A DNA stretch of 64,000 nt from Plotosus lineatus (Eukaryota; Chordata; Actinopteri; Siluriformes; Plotosidae). How positions within the stretch are numbered: the first letter of the stretch is position 1; each line of letters begins with the position of its first letter. Both the position numbers and the translations under genes were made by a program. The notes beneath the pieces are model-generated. The model worked only from the letters and a program-made list of their open reading frames with translations, was not told where the DNA came from and ran no database searches. Of this stretch, positions 28,288-46,300 are shown in pieces. The stretch is from the NCBI GenBank assembly GCA_024760905.1, contig CM045733.1, positions 38,522,501 to 38,586,500 on the forward strand. Direction: 5' to 3'.

Positions 28288-28319
28288 AAAGAGGAAGCGT
28301 GATCTTAACTCTCGCGAGG
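28288..28319 (-). promoter_or_regulatory. rpl27a core promoter: TOP tract and TCTCGCGAGA-like site
   Basis: On the - strand CTTCCTCTTT (28288-28297) lies about 15-24 nt upstream of the ATG, as expected for a 5' terminal oligopyrimidine start. Just upstream is CCTCGCGAGA (28310-28319), a 9-of-10 match to the TCTCGCGAGA palindrome bound by BANP in vertebrates. The start site is inferred and not measured. Confidence 0.6.
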
Positions 28320-29569
28320 TAATACGAGACTTTGGAGCGTTTCAGCGGCGTGGTCACAGTGCCACCTTCCGGACCGGAGCACTCAGCTATTCGTTTCCTT
28401 GTGGTTTTCAAAAATTTAAACATTAAAAACAGACATTTTTCTTTATCAGTAAACTTCTTATGAGTATTTTACCAAATAAAATGGCAGTATATTATGAAAT
28501 TGCTTCAGTACGGCGACTCTGTATTGGCCCGAGGTGTCGTTACCTCCAGCAATTAGGTTGTGCTTTGGTCAGTTGTGTGTATGTGTGTGATTACACCGAG
28601 TTTTTTTTTTTTAAATCACACCCAAATTTTTATTCACAAAGTTACAGCATTACTTTTTTCTTCAAGTTTATGAAGAAAATGCATGCTTTGGAACGTTCTA
28701 GCTTTTGAACTAAACAAAACCTAGTGTTTTACTTTTTTTGTGCCTCTCTCCCTGTCTGCTGTTATCTTCTTGTCATTTGTCCTACATTTGAAGTGTTCGA
28801 AGCTGTGGTTATTTTTATGGCCGTTTTGTTTGTATATTGTTTTTGTTCTTAATAACACACCTACACCCTGAGCCATTTTCGGTCACCACAGACACAAACT
28901 TGATCAGACTGGATCAACAAACTACAAAACAACAAATATTTTTCCTCTCTATATTAAACAACAGTTAATATACACAAAGAAAATCGTTTATTCAATTCAA
29001 ATAAACAAGAATTTTAAAATGTATTTTATTTGGTTGATTGAGTAAAGACTTCACCTTCTCCATGTCTTATACTTCGGACTGATGAGAACTGAAACAAACT
29101 AAACACACTACTGCACTAAAGAAGTGATTTAAGACAAGACAAAAATCACCATGCAGTTAAAAAAATTACACATTTTTCATTTCCACTGTTCAGTTCAGTT
29201 TAATTCTTTAATTAATGCAGACAGACAATAATCCTAGCTGTCCGGCCAGTGCTGGCATCCCGGAGAGACCAGAGATGGTATGATGAAGATTATTGACACT
29301 TGAGCAGAAAAATTAATCTTCTTCTAAAGTCCCTTTACTCCAAATGAGCATCATAACTGCAGTACATATGGAGTATTGTTATTATTATTAATAATATTAT
29401 TATAATTATACTATAATGTATGTGGTAGTGATAATGGTTCAGAAATGGGGATGGATAAAATAAATAATTAATACTGACAGGAAGTGGCATGTGTGAATGA
29501 GAGTGTGTGTGTTAGTGTTAACCGACACATTAATACACATAGCCCACTTACAGTAAAAGCAACAGACAA

Positions 29570-29624
<55 letters not shown>

Positions 29625-29762
29625 AAATAAACACTCCTTCATTTTCAGCACTGCACACAAAGTCCAGCTGTACAGTGACATGTTAGGGAAGTTGGGAGAA
29701 TTCGAGGCGGGGCTCAGTCCATCGGGTTTGTGTATGATTGATATTCAAATGTTTGCTACTGC
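28320..29762. other. Intergenic: rpl27a upstream and vps4a 3' UTR
   Basis: No coding sequence. The vps4a 3' UTR must lie at the right side; a - strand AATAAA (TTTATT on +) occurs near 28987. A CA/GA microsatellite lies at 29570-29619. The cleavage site cannot be set. Confidence 0.5.
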
Positions 29763-35171
<5,409 letters not shown>

Positions 35172-35172
35172 T

Positions 35173-35241
35173 TCATCTCACGCTCTTGCGAGTTTTCCCT
35201 CCAGCTTCGATTTTTATTTTCTTGACAGGCTCAATACCTTG
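35173..35241 (-). CDS. Candidate ORF/exon ending one base before the vps4a ATG
   Basis: On the - strand an acceptor-like TTTATTACAG is followed by an open stretch reading QGIEPVKKIKIEAGGKTRKS then VR and TGA at 35173-35175. The stop is one base from the vps4a ATG (TGAAATGACA). A possible partner exon is 35607-35654, MPERVSFQDPSEIAEC followed by GTGAGT, phase 0. I recognise no family. It may be only the vps4a 5' UTR. Confidence 0.25.
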   Translation of the reverse strand, partial: QGIEPVKKIKIEAGGKTRKSVR

Positions 35242-35360
35242 CTGTAATAAACAAAAATTTGATATTTCTCATACAAAAATAAACTAATGTAAATAAACCG
35301 TTAAACGTTAACAACATCAACAGACAGAAAGTACAGCCCACTTGACCAACTGGGGGTGAA

Positions 35361-35385
35361 TGACATCACAAATGCGCCGGAAGTG
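35361..35385 (+). promoter_or_regulatory. CRE-like and ETS-type sites upstream of vps4a
   Basis: TGACATCA (35361-35368) and CCGGAAGTG (35377-35385) lie about 190-215 bp upstream of the vps4a start codon. CCGGAAGTG is the GABP/ETS consensus common in housekeeping promoters. Confidence 0.5.
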
Positions 35386-35548
35386 ATTTCACAGCCTTCT
35401 GTTCGTAAGTAGTTTTTTAACGTTAGAATTTTAAAATGCTTTCTGTGCTATGTTGTATGTCCGTCATATATTATATACAATTTTTATTTTGTGACTCGTG
35501 TTTTTTTTTTCCAAATAGTATTGTATTTTGATTGTCGACTCACACACA

Positions 35549-35569
35549 AACTACATTTCCCATAGTTCC
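35549..35569 (+). promoter_or_regulatory. ZNF143/SBS-like motif
   Basis: ACTACATTTCCCATAGT resembles the SBS consensus ACTACAATTCCCAGCATGC bound by ZNF143. It is about 380 bp upstream of vps4a, close to the ETS site, and supports a promoter here. Confidence 0.45.
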
Positions 35570-35699
35570 ACTACCCTTCATTCTCGGCTTTTATCAATTC
35601 ACTCACGCATTCAGCAATCTCGCTGGGGTCCTGGAAGGACACTCTCTCGGGCATCGTATATCCCGAACAGCTTTCCAAACAATCTCAGTAAAAATGTAT

Positions 35700-35975
35700 T
35701 AAATTCTCACTAATTGTACGGTAATATTACTTTTACATTTCACACGCCTTGGACGTAGATAAATGAAAACAGAGCTTGAGTGGATTTTTAACTAGTCTTA
35801 AATTCCAGATTGAGACTGCAATATTATTTCTTCAGATTCGTTAAAATAGATTACAGAAATGTTAAACTGTTTATTTATATTTTATATATTTTACATATAT
35901 TTTCATTTACTATATATTTACCATCAAATCAATATCCAGTGGCTAATTATTATTTAATATATATTTTATCATGTC

Positions 35976-36021
<46 letters not shown>

Positions 36022-37038
36022 CTCTAAGGATCGGTGTATTGATATCCAAGGTTCCAGATTCTAATCCTGATAGTAAGTTTCTCAAACCTGACCAGTCACA
36101 TATAATAAAAATCAATATTAGTTTTAATCTGAACCTGATTCATACCTGAATTAACCTTAAAAAGTAATGTTCTTGAGCCTGACTGAAATCAAAATAGATA
36201 ACTGTTTTTCATTCTTGTACCAAAGCTTTCAGGTCCAGTTTTCCTATATGTGACAATTTTCACTTGATTAATCGCAAATATTTAATATTTAATATTATAG
36301 GTGTGCACAAGACAACTTTTTAAAGTATTAGACTCAGTATTGGGATATTAGACTAAAACTCCATGACACTGGCCACTTCTAAACTTGAGGTTCTGTCTAT
36401 TCTTCACAAAGGCCCAAACAATTTTAAACCTTGTCCGTAGATTTTAAAATAAAATGCCAGCCACACATCTAATCCTGTAAATGTGTAACAGTTTATTAAT
36501 ATTCTGTATTTATTTACACATTATAGAGACTTTCCCATTGCATATGTTATAAAGAGTATTCTGTTTGAAGAGTGGTGCAGCAGCAAGGTGTGTGTGCTCT
36601 TGGTTAATATTCTTTCTTTCTGTATTATGATTGTGTGAACGCAAAGCTGCCACATATTACAAAACTTTGGTGTGGAAAAAAAAAACAGTTTAAGAACTCA
36701 CTTTTATAAACACACGTCAGATTTAAAAGGAAATGCTAAAATTATCTTGAACAGTCTCAGCAATGAGTAGAAACATACAGTACATTCATCAGTTCTCTGT
36801 GTTTTGTACATAGGTGATATGAAGTAGCGACACACACACACACACACACACAGCAAGATCTGATATGCTCGCTGTCTTCCAACTACTGTAGTATTAGGAA
36901 ATGTCTAAGGCCACTAAGAAGGAAAAACATATGCAAGTCCACTTTCTCTACGAGGGATGATAATGTTTGGTCGTCGCTTCCTGATTAACAAGTAAACTTA
37001 CACGTAACAAGTGCTTCGGGGAGAGAAGCTAGATGCCC

Positions 37039-37071
<33 letters not shown>

Positions 37072-37515
37072 ATAATGTTGCGGAACAGTGTTTACTGTAT
37101 TCCATAAAAACACATGACATTATAACCGCGATTCCTCTTCCGGCCACAAGGGGCAGTTTCTGTGTTTTGAAGTACAGGACACTGTTTAGTGAATGTGATT
37201 TGAAACGTTGCCATTATTGGCAGACTTACAGTAACAGTCTTATTGTCTGATATTATACTAAATATCATGACTCATCTTTAAACTGATTACCCAGACACAC
37301 CCACACAATACACACTGGTCCTAAATAAAGTCACAAGTGGAATGTCTGAAAAAAAATGGTCCAGTGTCAGAAATGTTTAACCCCATCAGATCAATCCCCA
37401 AAAACTCCATGGCCTACAATCATAAATAAATGATGTTTGCACTGCAGATGGAATAACAGAAGCAGAATTCTAACATTAATTGCTGAGTGGTGCTTATTTT
37501 TAAGCAGATGTAATG
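35700..37515. other. Between sntb2 and vps4a: AT-rich, no gene seen
   Basis: Contains an (AT)n tract at 35972-36018 and CA/TG tracts at 36829-36852 and 37038-37068. Nothing else is recognised. Part of it may be 3' UTR of sntb2. Confidence 0.5.
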
Positions 37516-37519
37516 TTTT

Positions 37520-37703
37520 ACATTTACAGTATTTGCCAGACATTCTTATCCAGAACGACTTACAGTTATCATTTTTAGACAACTTGAGCAATTGAGGGTC
37601 TTGGGCCTTGCTCAAGGGCCTAACAGTGGTGACAGTGAGGATTGAAGCCCTGACATTCAAATTAGCAACCCATTGCATTAACCACTAAGCCACCACTGCC
37701 CTG
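37520..37703 (-). repeat. SINE family C
   Basis: The reverse strand begins with GGGCAGTGGTGGCTTAGTGG (37684-37703), then a B-box-like segment, GGCCCTTGAGCAAGGCCCAA, then AAGTCGTTCTGGATAAGAAT. The stretch 37704-38640 holds no recognised gene and is probably sntb2 3' UTR in part. Confidence 0.75.
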
Positions 37704-38640
37704 TGACTGCCATGTCACTGTATACAGTGCTGAAAATGACATGAATCTAAAACAATCCACAGAAACCTTTTAGCTATCAAAGTTTCATGGAGGATTCAGT
37801 GATCACAAACTCAAGCATGGTTTAAAAATCACCAAATAATATCAGGAAGTAACATCACCAAATCACAACCCAAAACCCTCAGGTGTATTCTCAGTTGGAA
37901 ATCCAAATTCTTGAAATAGATCTTTTCTACAGGGACCATCAAAAACTTGAGTTATTTAATTATATTACACTGTAACCACTAAGACCGCAACACTTATCTT
38001 ATTCTTTTAATAAACTTTATATCACATTGCCACTTTCCAACAGTAACAACCATAAAAACCCAGGAATGGATCTTGGCTTAACCAAGGGTTTCTTTGGGGT
38101 TTTTTTCTTTAAACCGAATGAAATGTTGAATAAAACAGTTTGTAATGGTTTTTGAAGTGCTACATTAATCAAATGCTTACATAACAGCCATGTTTTTGTA
38201 AACATCCACATCATGTGACCACATGCTTCTCTGATTGGTTACCCAGTTACTCACCAACAGCCAACCATAGGATTGTACTAAGTGAATTCGCACAGCACAC
38301 ATAGAAGTACATACAAAGACAGTAACAGTCAGAGTCATGATATGACAAATATTCTCTCTCTCTCTCACACATACACACCGTAATACTATAGTTTTGCATA
38401 TTTAGCAATTTCTTCCTATGTTTATCTCTTATTAGACACACAAAGGCACATGTGGTTACAAACCATACCACACAAACACACACACACATACGATCAAAAA
38501 CACAGGTTTCGGTGAATGGAATAGAATTCACATAATCCATTATGATGCTCTACTATGTAAGATAAATGAGTGCATAATGGGAGAAGTACATATGGATCAA
38601 TATCTCTCTTCATCTCTTGCTCTCTCTTTCATCATGCGTC

Positions 38641-40079
38641 TCACGTGATCAGGCCCAGGCGTGCAAGTTTAGCTGACAGGAACGAGTGGAGAACAAACAC
38701 CACTGGCTTTGGGTTGGAGTGCAGATCAAACATCTGTGTGCATGCACACACACAAACACACACACACACATTAATAAATACAGTGAGATTGAGATTTCCT
38801 TTTGGCTTTTTTCCTTTTTTTCAGGGTTCGCCACAGCGAATGATTCACACAGGTTTTTATGTCGGATGCCCTTCCTGACACAACCCTTTAGCAAGGGACA
38901 GAAACACACTGACGGCTTTGCTGCTACTCTTTACGAAAGTCAGCAATTGTTCTTTTACATGAACCTCTCACCATAGACAGTGAGAGACATGGCCCGCCTT
39001 TGATAACCCAGTTAGCTGCACTGGGGGGGAACAGTGACAATCTTGTGGCGAGTGGGACTCGAACCCCCAACCTTAGGATCAGCGATCCAGCGTCCTATAC
39101 CACTAGACCACCACTGCCCCCTAAATTATTAAAAATTTCTGCAAGAGCAAAACAATCACTGGAAACCTCTATTACTGTATTTATGTAAACTTGGAAAATG
39201 CCATTCATTCTTGAACCCTTTGAAACCCAGAACAGTGGCAGTAGTAGAAGTGGAGTAGTTACCAGTTCCCCCTCAGGTCCTCCAAAATCAAGGTACAGGA
39301 GTCTGACTGAGTCGTCTGCGGAGCTGCGCAGTTTGTCATAGGGGTAGTGAAGGAGCACAGTCCCACCTGCAGGAACTCCTCCACCTTCTCTCAACACAGT
39401 GAAGCCTCGCTCATAGTGCAACACCAAACGCACCTCCTCCCTGTTCAACACACATCCTGCAGGCACACGCACACACACTCTTATGTTTGTAAATTCAAAC
39501 AATAAACATGCAAATAATAAATAAACATCTCTTTCTCACACAAACACACCTATGGACACCTCTTTGATGAGCTCGGCAGCGGTGTGTGTCCCCTGTACAA
39601 GCGCTCGTGTCCACGAGGACAGATCCCAGTGCGTCTCTACACGAAACACATGAGAATCCACTCCACGAACAGAACCCGTCCGAGTCATGAAGAGAAGATC
39701 AGAACCTAAAGAGGGTGAACCTCGAGTACTGCCAGAATGAACGAGTCTACAGAGAGAAAAAGTTTACTTATTTAAATTAATGAGAGATAGATAGATGGAA
39801 AGAGAAAAAGAGCGAGTGTGATATTTGTGTGTATGTACCGGGTGGTCAGCAATGTGCGTGAGGTCAACGGGGAACTCCAGCTCTCTTTTGTCCATGGCAC
39901 CGAGTCAAACAGCAGGATGTCTTTTTCTGTCATCGCCATGACGACTGGCCTATACTGGTGACGCCCATTTTCCATAGTTATCTAAATAAGCACAGGTAGA
40001 ATTAGACATGTCAGAGACAATAGAGAGAAGCAAAATATTTCATGAGAAATAAAAGTGTAAGGACAGCTTGTACATTGCA

Positions 40080-40114
<35 letters not shown>

Positions 40115-40317
40115 CCTGCTCTGCAAGCCAGCCAATGTGCTTGAGCTGGGTATGTGTGTTGGAGGCACTTAGGTAGGCATTGATGTGTGTGAGTATGTGT
40201 GGCAGCAAGGCGGCAATGTTGGCGTGTATGGCAGTGAACCAAGAGTGTGCGGTGGCCGTGTCCTTACAGCGTAGAACCACTGTCTGATGACTGTCAGGAC
40301 AGTGAAGCTCCAATAAC

Positions 40318-40371
<54 letters not shown>

Positions 40372-43300
40372 TAAACAAGTACATTCTAAATTAATTGCCC
40401 ACTTTATTAGGAACCCAATTATTCAATCAGCCAGTCAGGTCGCAACAGCACAACTGATTGGAGGATTGGGTGTGAGAGCATAGCTGGCACACCAAAAAGA
40501 TTGTGACAATTTAAATACTGGTCTCTAACACACACACCTGTTCTCCAGGTCAGGCATGGTAAGGTTCCGACAGATGAAGCTCATTTTCAGTGGAATGATC
40601 TTTCTGTCTTTGGTAGTGTTGTGTTTAGGAGAGTCCTCACTACCATCCCAGCTCAGCTCCGATAAAGCCGAGGGCTTCTTAAAGAGTGGAGACACCTCAC
40701 GTATATACTTTACTGTGGAGAAAACACAATACACAAGTCTTGCATCAGTACAGAAGTAGAAATTACAATCTAAGTTGTATCCATTCTGGAGTCATGCACC
40801 ATTTATGTTGTTGTTACGTAATAACTCAGGCATACATATATAATATCTCAGGCAAGCGGTCGTATTACTTCAGGCATATGTGCGTAATATCGCAGGTGTG
40901 TGCGCGTAATATCTCAGGCATGCGACCGTACTATCTCCGGCATACCTGCAGAATATCGCAGGCGTACATGTGTAATATATTATATAATAAAAATAAGTTG
41001 AGAAAGTTACAGTTTGTCGAAAGACAGTCATGTAAAGCATTCAGTGTGCTTCATTTCTCTCTCTCGTCTTACACAGTTTATATCACTCATACAGACACGC
41101 CATCACCACGCCACATTTCACTGCCTTCTGTTAGAATGAGGGTAAAGTATTAAAAGAGGTGTAAATCACACCAATCTGGTGATGTTGAGAGCTGAGGTGA
41201 TGCAAAAGCAGCATAAGAGAGCAAGAATGTGTGACCACTCGCGTACAAGCATGTGTACTGGGTTTCTTGATGACACTTCATTTTTCTGGGTTTGTAGTAC
41301 AAATTATGTATTTCTGCACAAATATGTATACTTTAACAGGTTCATGGTAAACTGCAGCTTTCTCTACTTAAAAATGTATCCATTAAATTACATAAAATCA
41401 GACTCAATTGACTGCATAATTACAACACAAATCGTTGATCTGTTAAGAAATATTCATGATGCTCCCCAGAAGAGGTGGATTTTAGAATCTCAATAATGTA
41501 TGGAAAATGACTGACACATCCACATCTAAACAAGCAAGCCGGACCAGAGATCAATTTTACAAAAAGGTTTATTCTGCGATAAAACAAACTTCCATTAAGA
41601 ACAAAAGGTTTACTAATCCTGTTCACAAACATTGCCGAAAATACGCCCAAATAAACAGTGGAGCCTCGGAACTCGAACTGAATCCGTTCCAGACGGCTGT
41701 ACGGATTCCGATTTGTTCGAAGTTCGAATACGCTTTTCCCATTACAAATAATGTAAATGGTCTTAATGCATTCTGTCGTCTTTTGAACAGAAGTTAATAG
41801 TACTGTAACTCATACCATAGGTCTGCAAATTGAGTGAAAAAAAATATTGAATACAGTACACTATGTTATGGTCTGTATTAATGCAGCCGTGAGGATGGGC
41901 ACAAACAAGTGTCCGTCCTCACTCCAGTCCCAAGTCCGGATAAATGCAGATGGTTGCGACAGGAAGGGCATCCGTTGTAAAACTTTTGCCAAAATACACA
42001 ATGCGAACCGTCAAAACTAATTTAATACCAGATCAGTCGAGGCCCAGGTTAACAACAACTGCCATCAGTGCTGTCAACCAACAGGGTGATGGTGAAACTT
42101 GGACTACTGGTGGTTGAAGAAGGAGAGGTGGGAGGCGTGTCCGTAGGCAGAGAGAGAAGAGGAAAGGCATGGGTCTTGGACTGAGAGTAGGGACTTTGAA
42201 TGTTGGAACTATGACAGGAAAAGGTAGAGAGCTGGCTGACATGATGCAGAGGAGGAAGGTGGACATACTGTGTGTTCAGGAGACCAGGTCAAAAGGTAGC
42301 AAGGATAGAAGCTTAGGAGCAGGGTTTAAGCTGTTTTTTCATGGTGTGGATGGGAAGAGAAATGGAGTAGGAGTCGTATTGAAGGAGGAGTTTGTCAGGA
42401 ATGTTCTAGAAGTGAAAAGAGTGTCAGACAGCGTGATGAGTCTCAAGTTAGAAAGTGAAAGCGTAATGTTCAATGTTGTTAGTGCTTATGCCCCACAGGC
42501 AGGATGTGAGCTAGAAGAGAAGGAGAGATTCTGAAGCGAGTTAGATAAAGTGATGCAGAGTACCCCCAGAGGTGAAAGAATGGTCATTGGTACAGACTTC
42601 AATGGACACATTGGTGCAGGCAACAGAGGGGACGAGGAAGTGATGGGCAGGTTTGGTATCCAGGACAGGAACACATAGGGACAGATGTTGATAGATTTTG
42701 CAAAAAGGATGGAAATGGCTGTGGTAAATACTTTCTTCCAGAAGAGACAGGAGCATAAGGTGACTTGTGAAAGCGGCGGTAGGAGCACACAGGTAGACTA
42801 CATCTTGTGTAGGCGATGTAATTTGAAGGAAGTCAGTGACTGCAAAGTAGTAGTGGGTGAGCGTGTTGCTAAACAGCATAGGATGGTGGTGTGCAGGATG
42901 ATGCTGATGGTGAGAAAGGTGAAGAAGGCAAAGGCAAAGCAGAAGACAAAGAAGTGGAAACTGGAAAAGGAAGAGTGTCATGTTGTCTTCAAGGAGGAGC
43001 TGAAACTGGCTTTGGGTGGTCAGGAAGTGCTTCCAGATGACTGGACAACTACAGCTAATGTGTAATGATCAGAGAGACAGGTAGGAGAGTTCTTGGTGTG
43101 TCCTCTGGAAGGACAGTCGATAAGGAGACTTGGTGGTGGAATGAGGAAGTGCAGAAGTGTGTACAAAGGAAGAGGTTAGCTAAGAGGAAGTGGGACATTG
43201 AGAGGACCGAAGACAGTAAACAGGAGCACAGGGGGACACAGCGTAAGGCGAAGGTAATGGTGTCAATGGCCAAATTGAGGGCATATGATGACTTGTATGC

Positions 43301-46300
43301 TAGGCTGGACAGTAAGGAGGGAGAAAATGATTTATACTGGTTGGCACAGCAGAGAAGTAGGGAAGGACGTGCAGCAAGTTAGAGCGATTAAGGACAGAGT
43401 GGGAAACGTGTTGACTGATGACAGAAGTGTGCTGGGCTGATGGAAAGAGTACTTTGAAGAGCTGATGAATGAGGAAAATGAGAGAGAGAAAAAAAAAAAA
43501 AAAGTAGAAGAGGTGACTGTTGAGGACCAGGAAGTAGCAAAGATTAGTAAGGGTGAAGTGAGGAGGGCATTGAAGATGAAGAATGAAAAGGCAGTTGGTC
43601 CTGATGACATACCGGTGGAGGTATGGAAGTGTCCAGGTGAGGTAGCAGTAGATTTTCTGACAAGAATACTCAACAAGGTCTTATAGAGTGAGCAGGTGCC
43701 AGTGGAATGGAGAAGTGTGCTAGTCCCCATTTTTAAGAACAAGGGAGGCGTGCAAAGTTGTGGCAACTACAGAGGGATAAAGTTGATGAGCCATACGATG
43801 AAGTTATGGGAAAGAATAGTGGAAGCTAGACTAAGGGCAGAGGTCAGCATTTGTGAACAACAGTTTTGTTTCATGTCAATAAAGAGCACCACAGATGCAG
43901 TGTTTGCTTTGAGGATGTTAATTGAGAAGTACAGAGGGAGCTGCATTGTGCCTTTGTGGATCTGGAGAAAGCATATGACAGGGTGCAGAGAGAGGAATTG
44001 TGGTATTGTATGAGGAAATCTGGAGTGGCAGAGAAGTGTGTTAGAGTGGTGCTGGACATGTATGAGAGATGTAAGACAGTGGTGAGGTGTGACAGAAGAG
44101 TTCAAGGTGGAGGTGGGTCTGCATCAAGGATCAGCTCTGAGCCCCTTCTTGTTTGCGATGGTGATGGACAGGCTGACAGATGAGGTTGGACAAGAATCTC
44201 CATGGACTATGATGTTTGCAGATGACATTGTGATCTGTAGTGAGAGCAGAGAACAAGTGCAGGAAAATCTAGAGAGGTGGAGGTATGCCCTGGAAAGGAG
44301 AGGAATGAAGGTTAGCCTCAGTAAAACAGAATACATGTGTGTGAATGACAAGGACCCAAGAGGAACGGTGAGGTTACAGGGAGCAGAGATAAAGAAAGTG
44401 GAGGATTTTAAGTACTTAGTCTCAACAGTCCAGAGCAATGGAGAGTGTGGAAAAGAGGTGAAGAAGCATGGGCAGGCAGGTTGGAATGGTTGGAGAAAAG
44501 TATCTGGTGTGATGTACGATAGGAGGGTATCAGCAAGAATGAAAGAAAAAGTGTACAAGACAGTGATGAGGCCAGCGATGTTGTATGGTTTAGAAACAGT
44601 GGCCCTGAGGAAAAGACAGGAGGCAGAGTTGGAGGTAGCAGAGATGAAAATGTTGAGCTTCTCTTTTGGAGTAACGAGGATGGATAGGATCAGCAATGAG
44701 TACAGGGACAGCACATGTAAGATGTTTTGGAGACAAAGTCAGAGAGGCTAGATTGAGATGGTTTGGACATGTTCATTGGAGGGATAGTGAAAATATTGGT
44801 AGTAGAATGCTGAGGTTGGAACTACCAAGCAGAAGGCCTAGAGGAAGACCAAAAGAGAAGATTTATGGATGTGGTGAAGGAGGACATGAAAGTAGTTGGA
44901 GTAAGAGTAGAAAATGCAGAGGATAGGGTGAGATGGAGGCAGATGATTCGCTGTGGCGACCCCTGAAGGGAACAGCCGAAAGGAAAAGATGATGTTATGG
45001 TCTGTATTGTAAGAGACTCTGGTTTTGGCCACTCTCTCTCTCTGTGCGTGTTGAAGTCACATGCAGGTGGAGTGCTATCCACTTAATAACGGGCTATAAA
45101 GACTAGCAGTGTGCTCATCCTGGTGCTAGAAGATTGTCCCTCTTCTCTGTGATCTCTCTGGCCCTCAGCTCCATGCTCCATCAGTTCCCGCTTTAGTTTG
45201 ATTTTCGTGTTTCTCCGCATTCTCTAACAGTGACTATGATTTCCCCGTGATCTCGTGCCTTCCCTGTGAACAATAAAGTGTACCCGTTTTGGGTGCGCTT
45301 TATTGTTCACAGGGAAGGCACTAGAGCACGGGGAAATCGTAGTCACGGTTAGACATGTGGAGAAACATGAAAATCAATCTAAAGCGGGAACTGGTGGAGC
45401 ACGGAGCTTAGAGCCAGAGAGTTCATGGGGAAGAGGGACCATCTACCATCGAGAAGAGCACGGCTAGCCTTTATAGCCTGTGATTAAGTGGAATGAAGTG
45501 TGTGTGTCTAGCACTCCACCCGTGTGTGACAGCCACGCCTCTCTCCAATGTGCATTTCAACACGCAACTCTTTTGTGAGAGACCATAACACACTAAAATA
45601 AAAAACGAAGTGCAGTTCAAGCATAAGAACAATAAATTTAAAATAAGAATTTTACCCTTTGTGGTGGTGAGCAGTTGGCATATGTAAATGTTGGAGAGGA
45701 AGAGAAGAAGCAGATTCCCTTCCATAACAACTTCAGGTAAATCAGCCAAAGGTGTTTTTTTTTTCTCTTGCTACTGCTTTGCATGAATGACTCTTCTTCA
45801 GGATGTTCCTTTCTTTCCTTGAAGAACATTTCTAACGTGGCTTGTTTCTGCCTTCTTTTGAAAACCTTATGGAAGTGGCTCATGACATCGTTAAAAGGTG
45901 TTCACAGCGCTGCTAGCGCTTTAGCTTAACTTTAACGCTTTAGCTTAGCTTTAGTTCTATGAGGGTGATACGTACATAGTACTGTATCAACAACTTCCGG
46001 ACTTCCCCAGAACAGCACACTTCATCAGGGTGATGCATAGTATCAACAACTTCCCGACTTACGAAAGTCGCACACTTTTTCTCCTTCTCGGTCTCGTTTT
46101 TTTCTCGCGCGTTTCTCGAGTTTGACTTCCTGTTTTTGTTCGGTTTCCGGGACAGGGGGGAAAAAAAAAAAAAAGAAAATCACAGGAATTTTTTGTTCAG
46201 ATTCTGATTTGTTCGAACTCTAGAGCGTTCGGATTCCGAGGCTTCACTGTAATAAAAAAAAAAAAAAAAAAAGAACTGCTTACTGCACCCTTAATACATT

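Larger units (their letters stand above)
41656..46249. mobile_element. TIR element (CAGTG...CACTG) hosting a nested pair of insertions
   Basis: The left end CAGTGGAGCCTCGGAACTC matches the complement of the right end GAGGCTTCACTG (46238-46249). Inner parts also agree (GATTTGTTCGAAGTTCGAA on the left; CTGATTTGTTCGAACTC on the right). It is split by the inverted LTR-like unit. No transposase seen. The style resembles pogo/Tigger non-autonomous elements, but a TA duplication is not clear. Confidence 0.6.

Noticed and set aside
40011..40384. Long open frames over sntb2 exon 3
   Set aside because: Only 40116-40317 in one - strand frame is coding; the extensions are TG repeat and intron.
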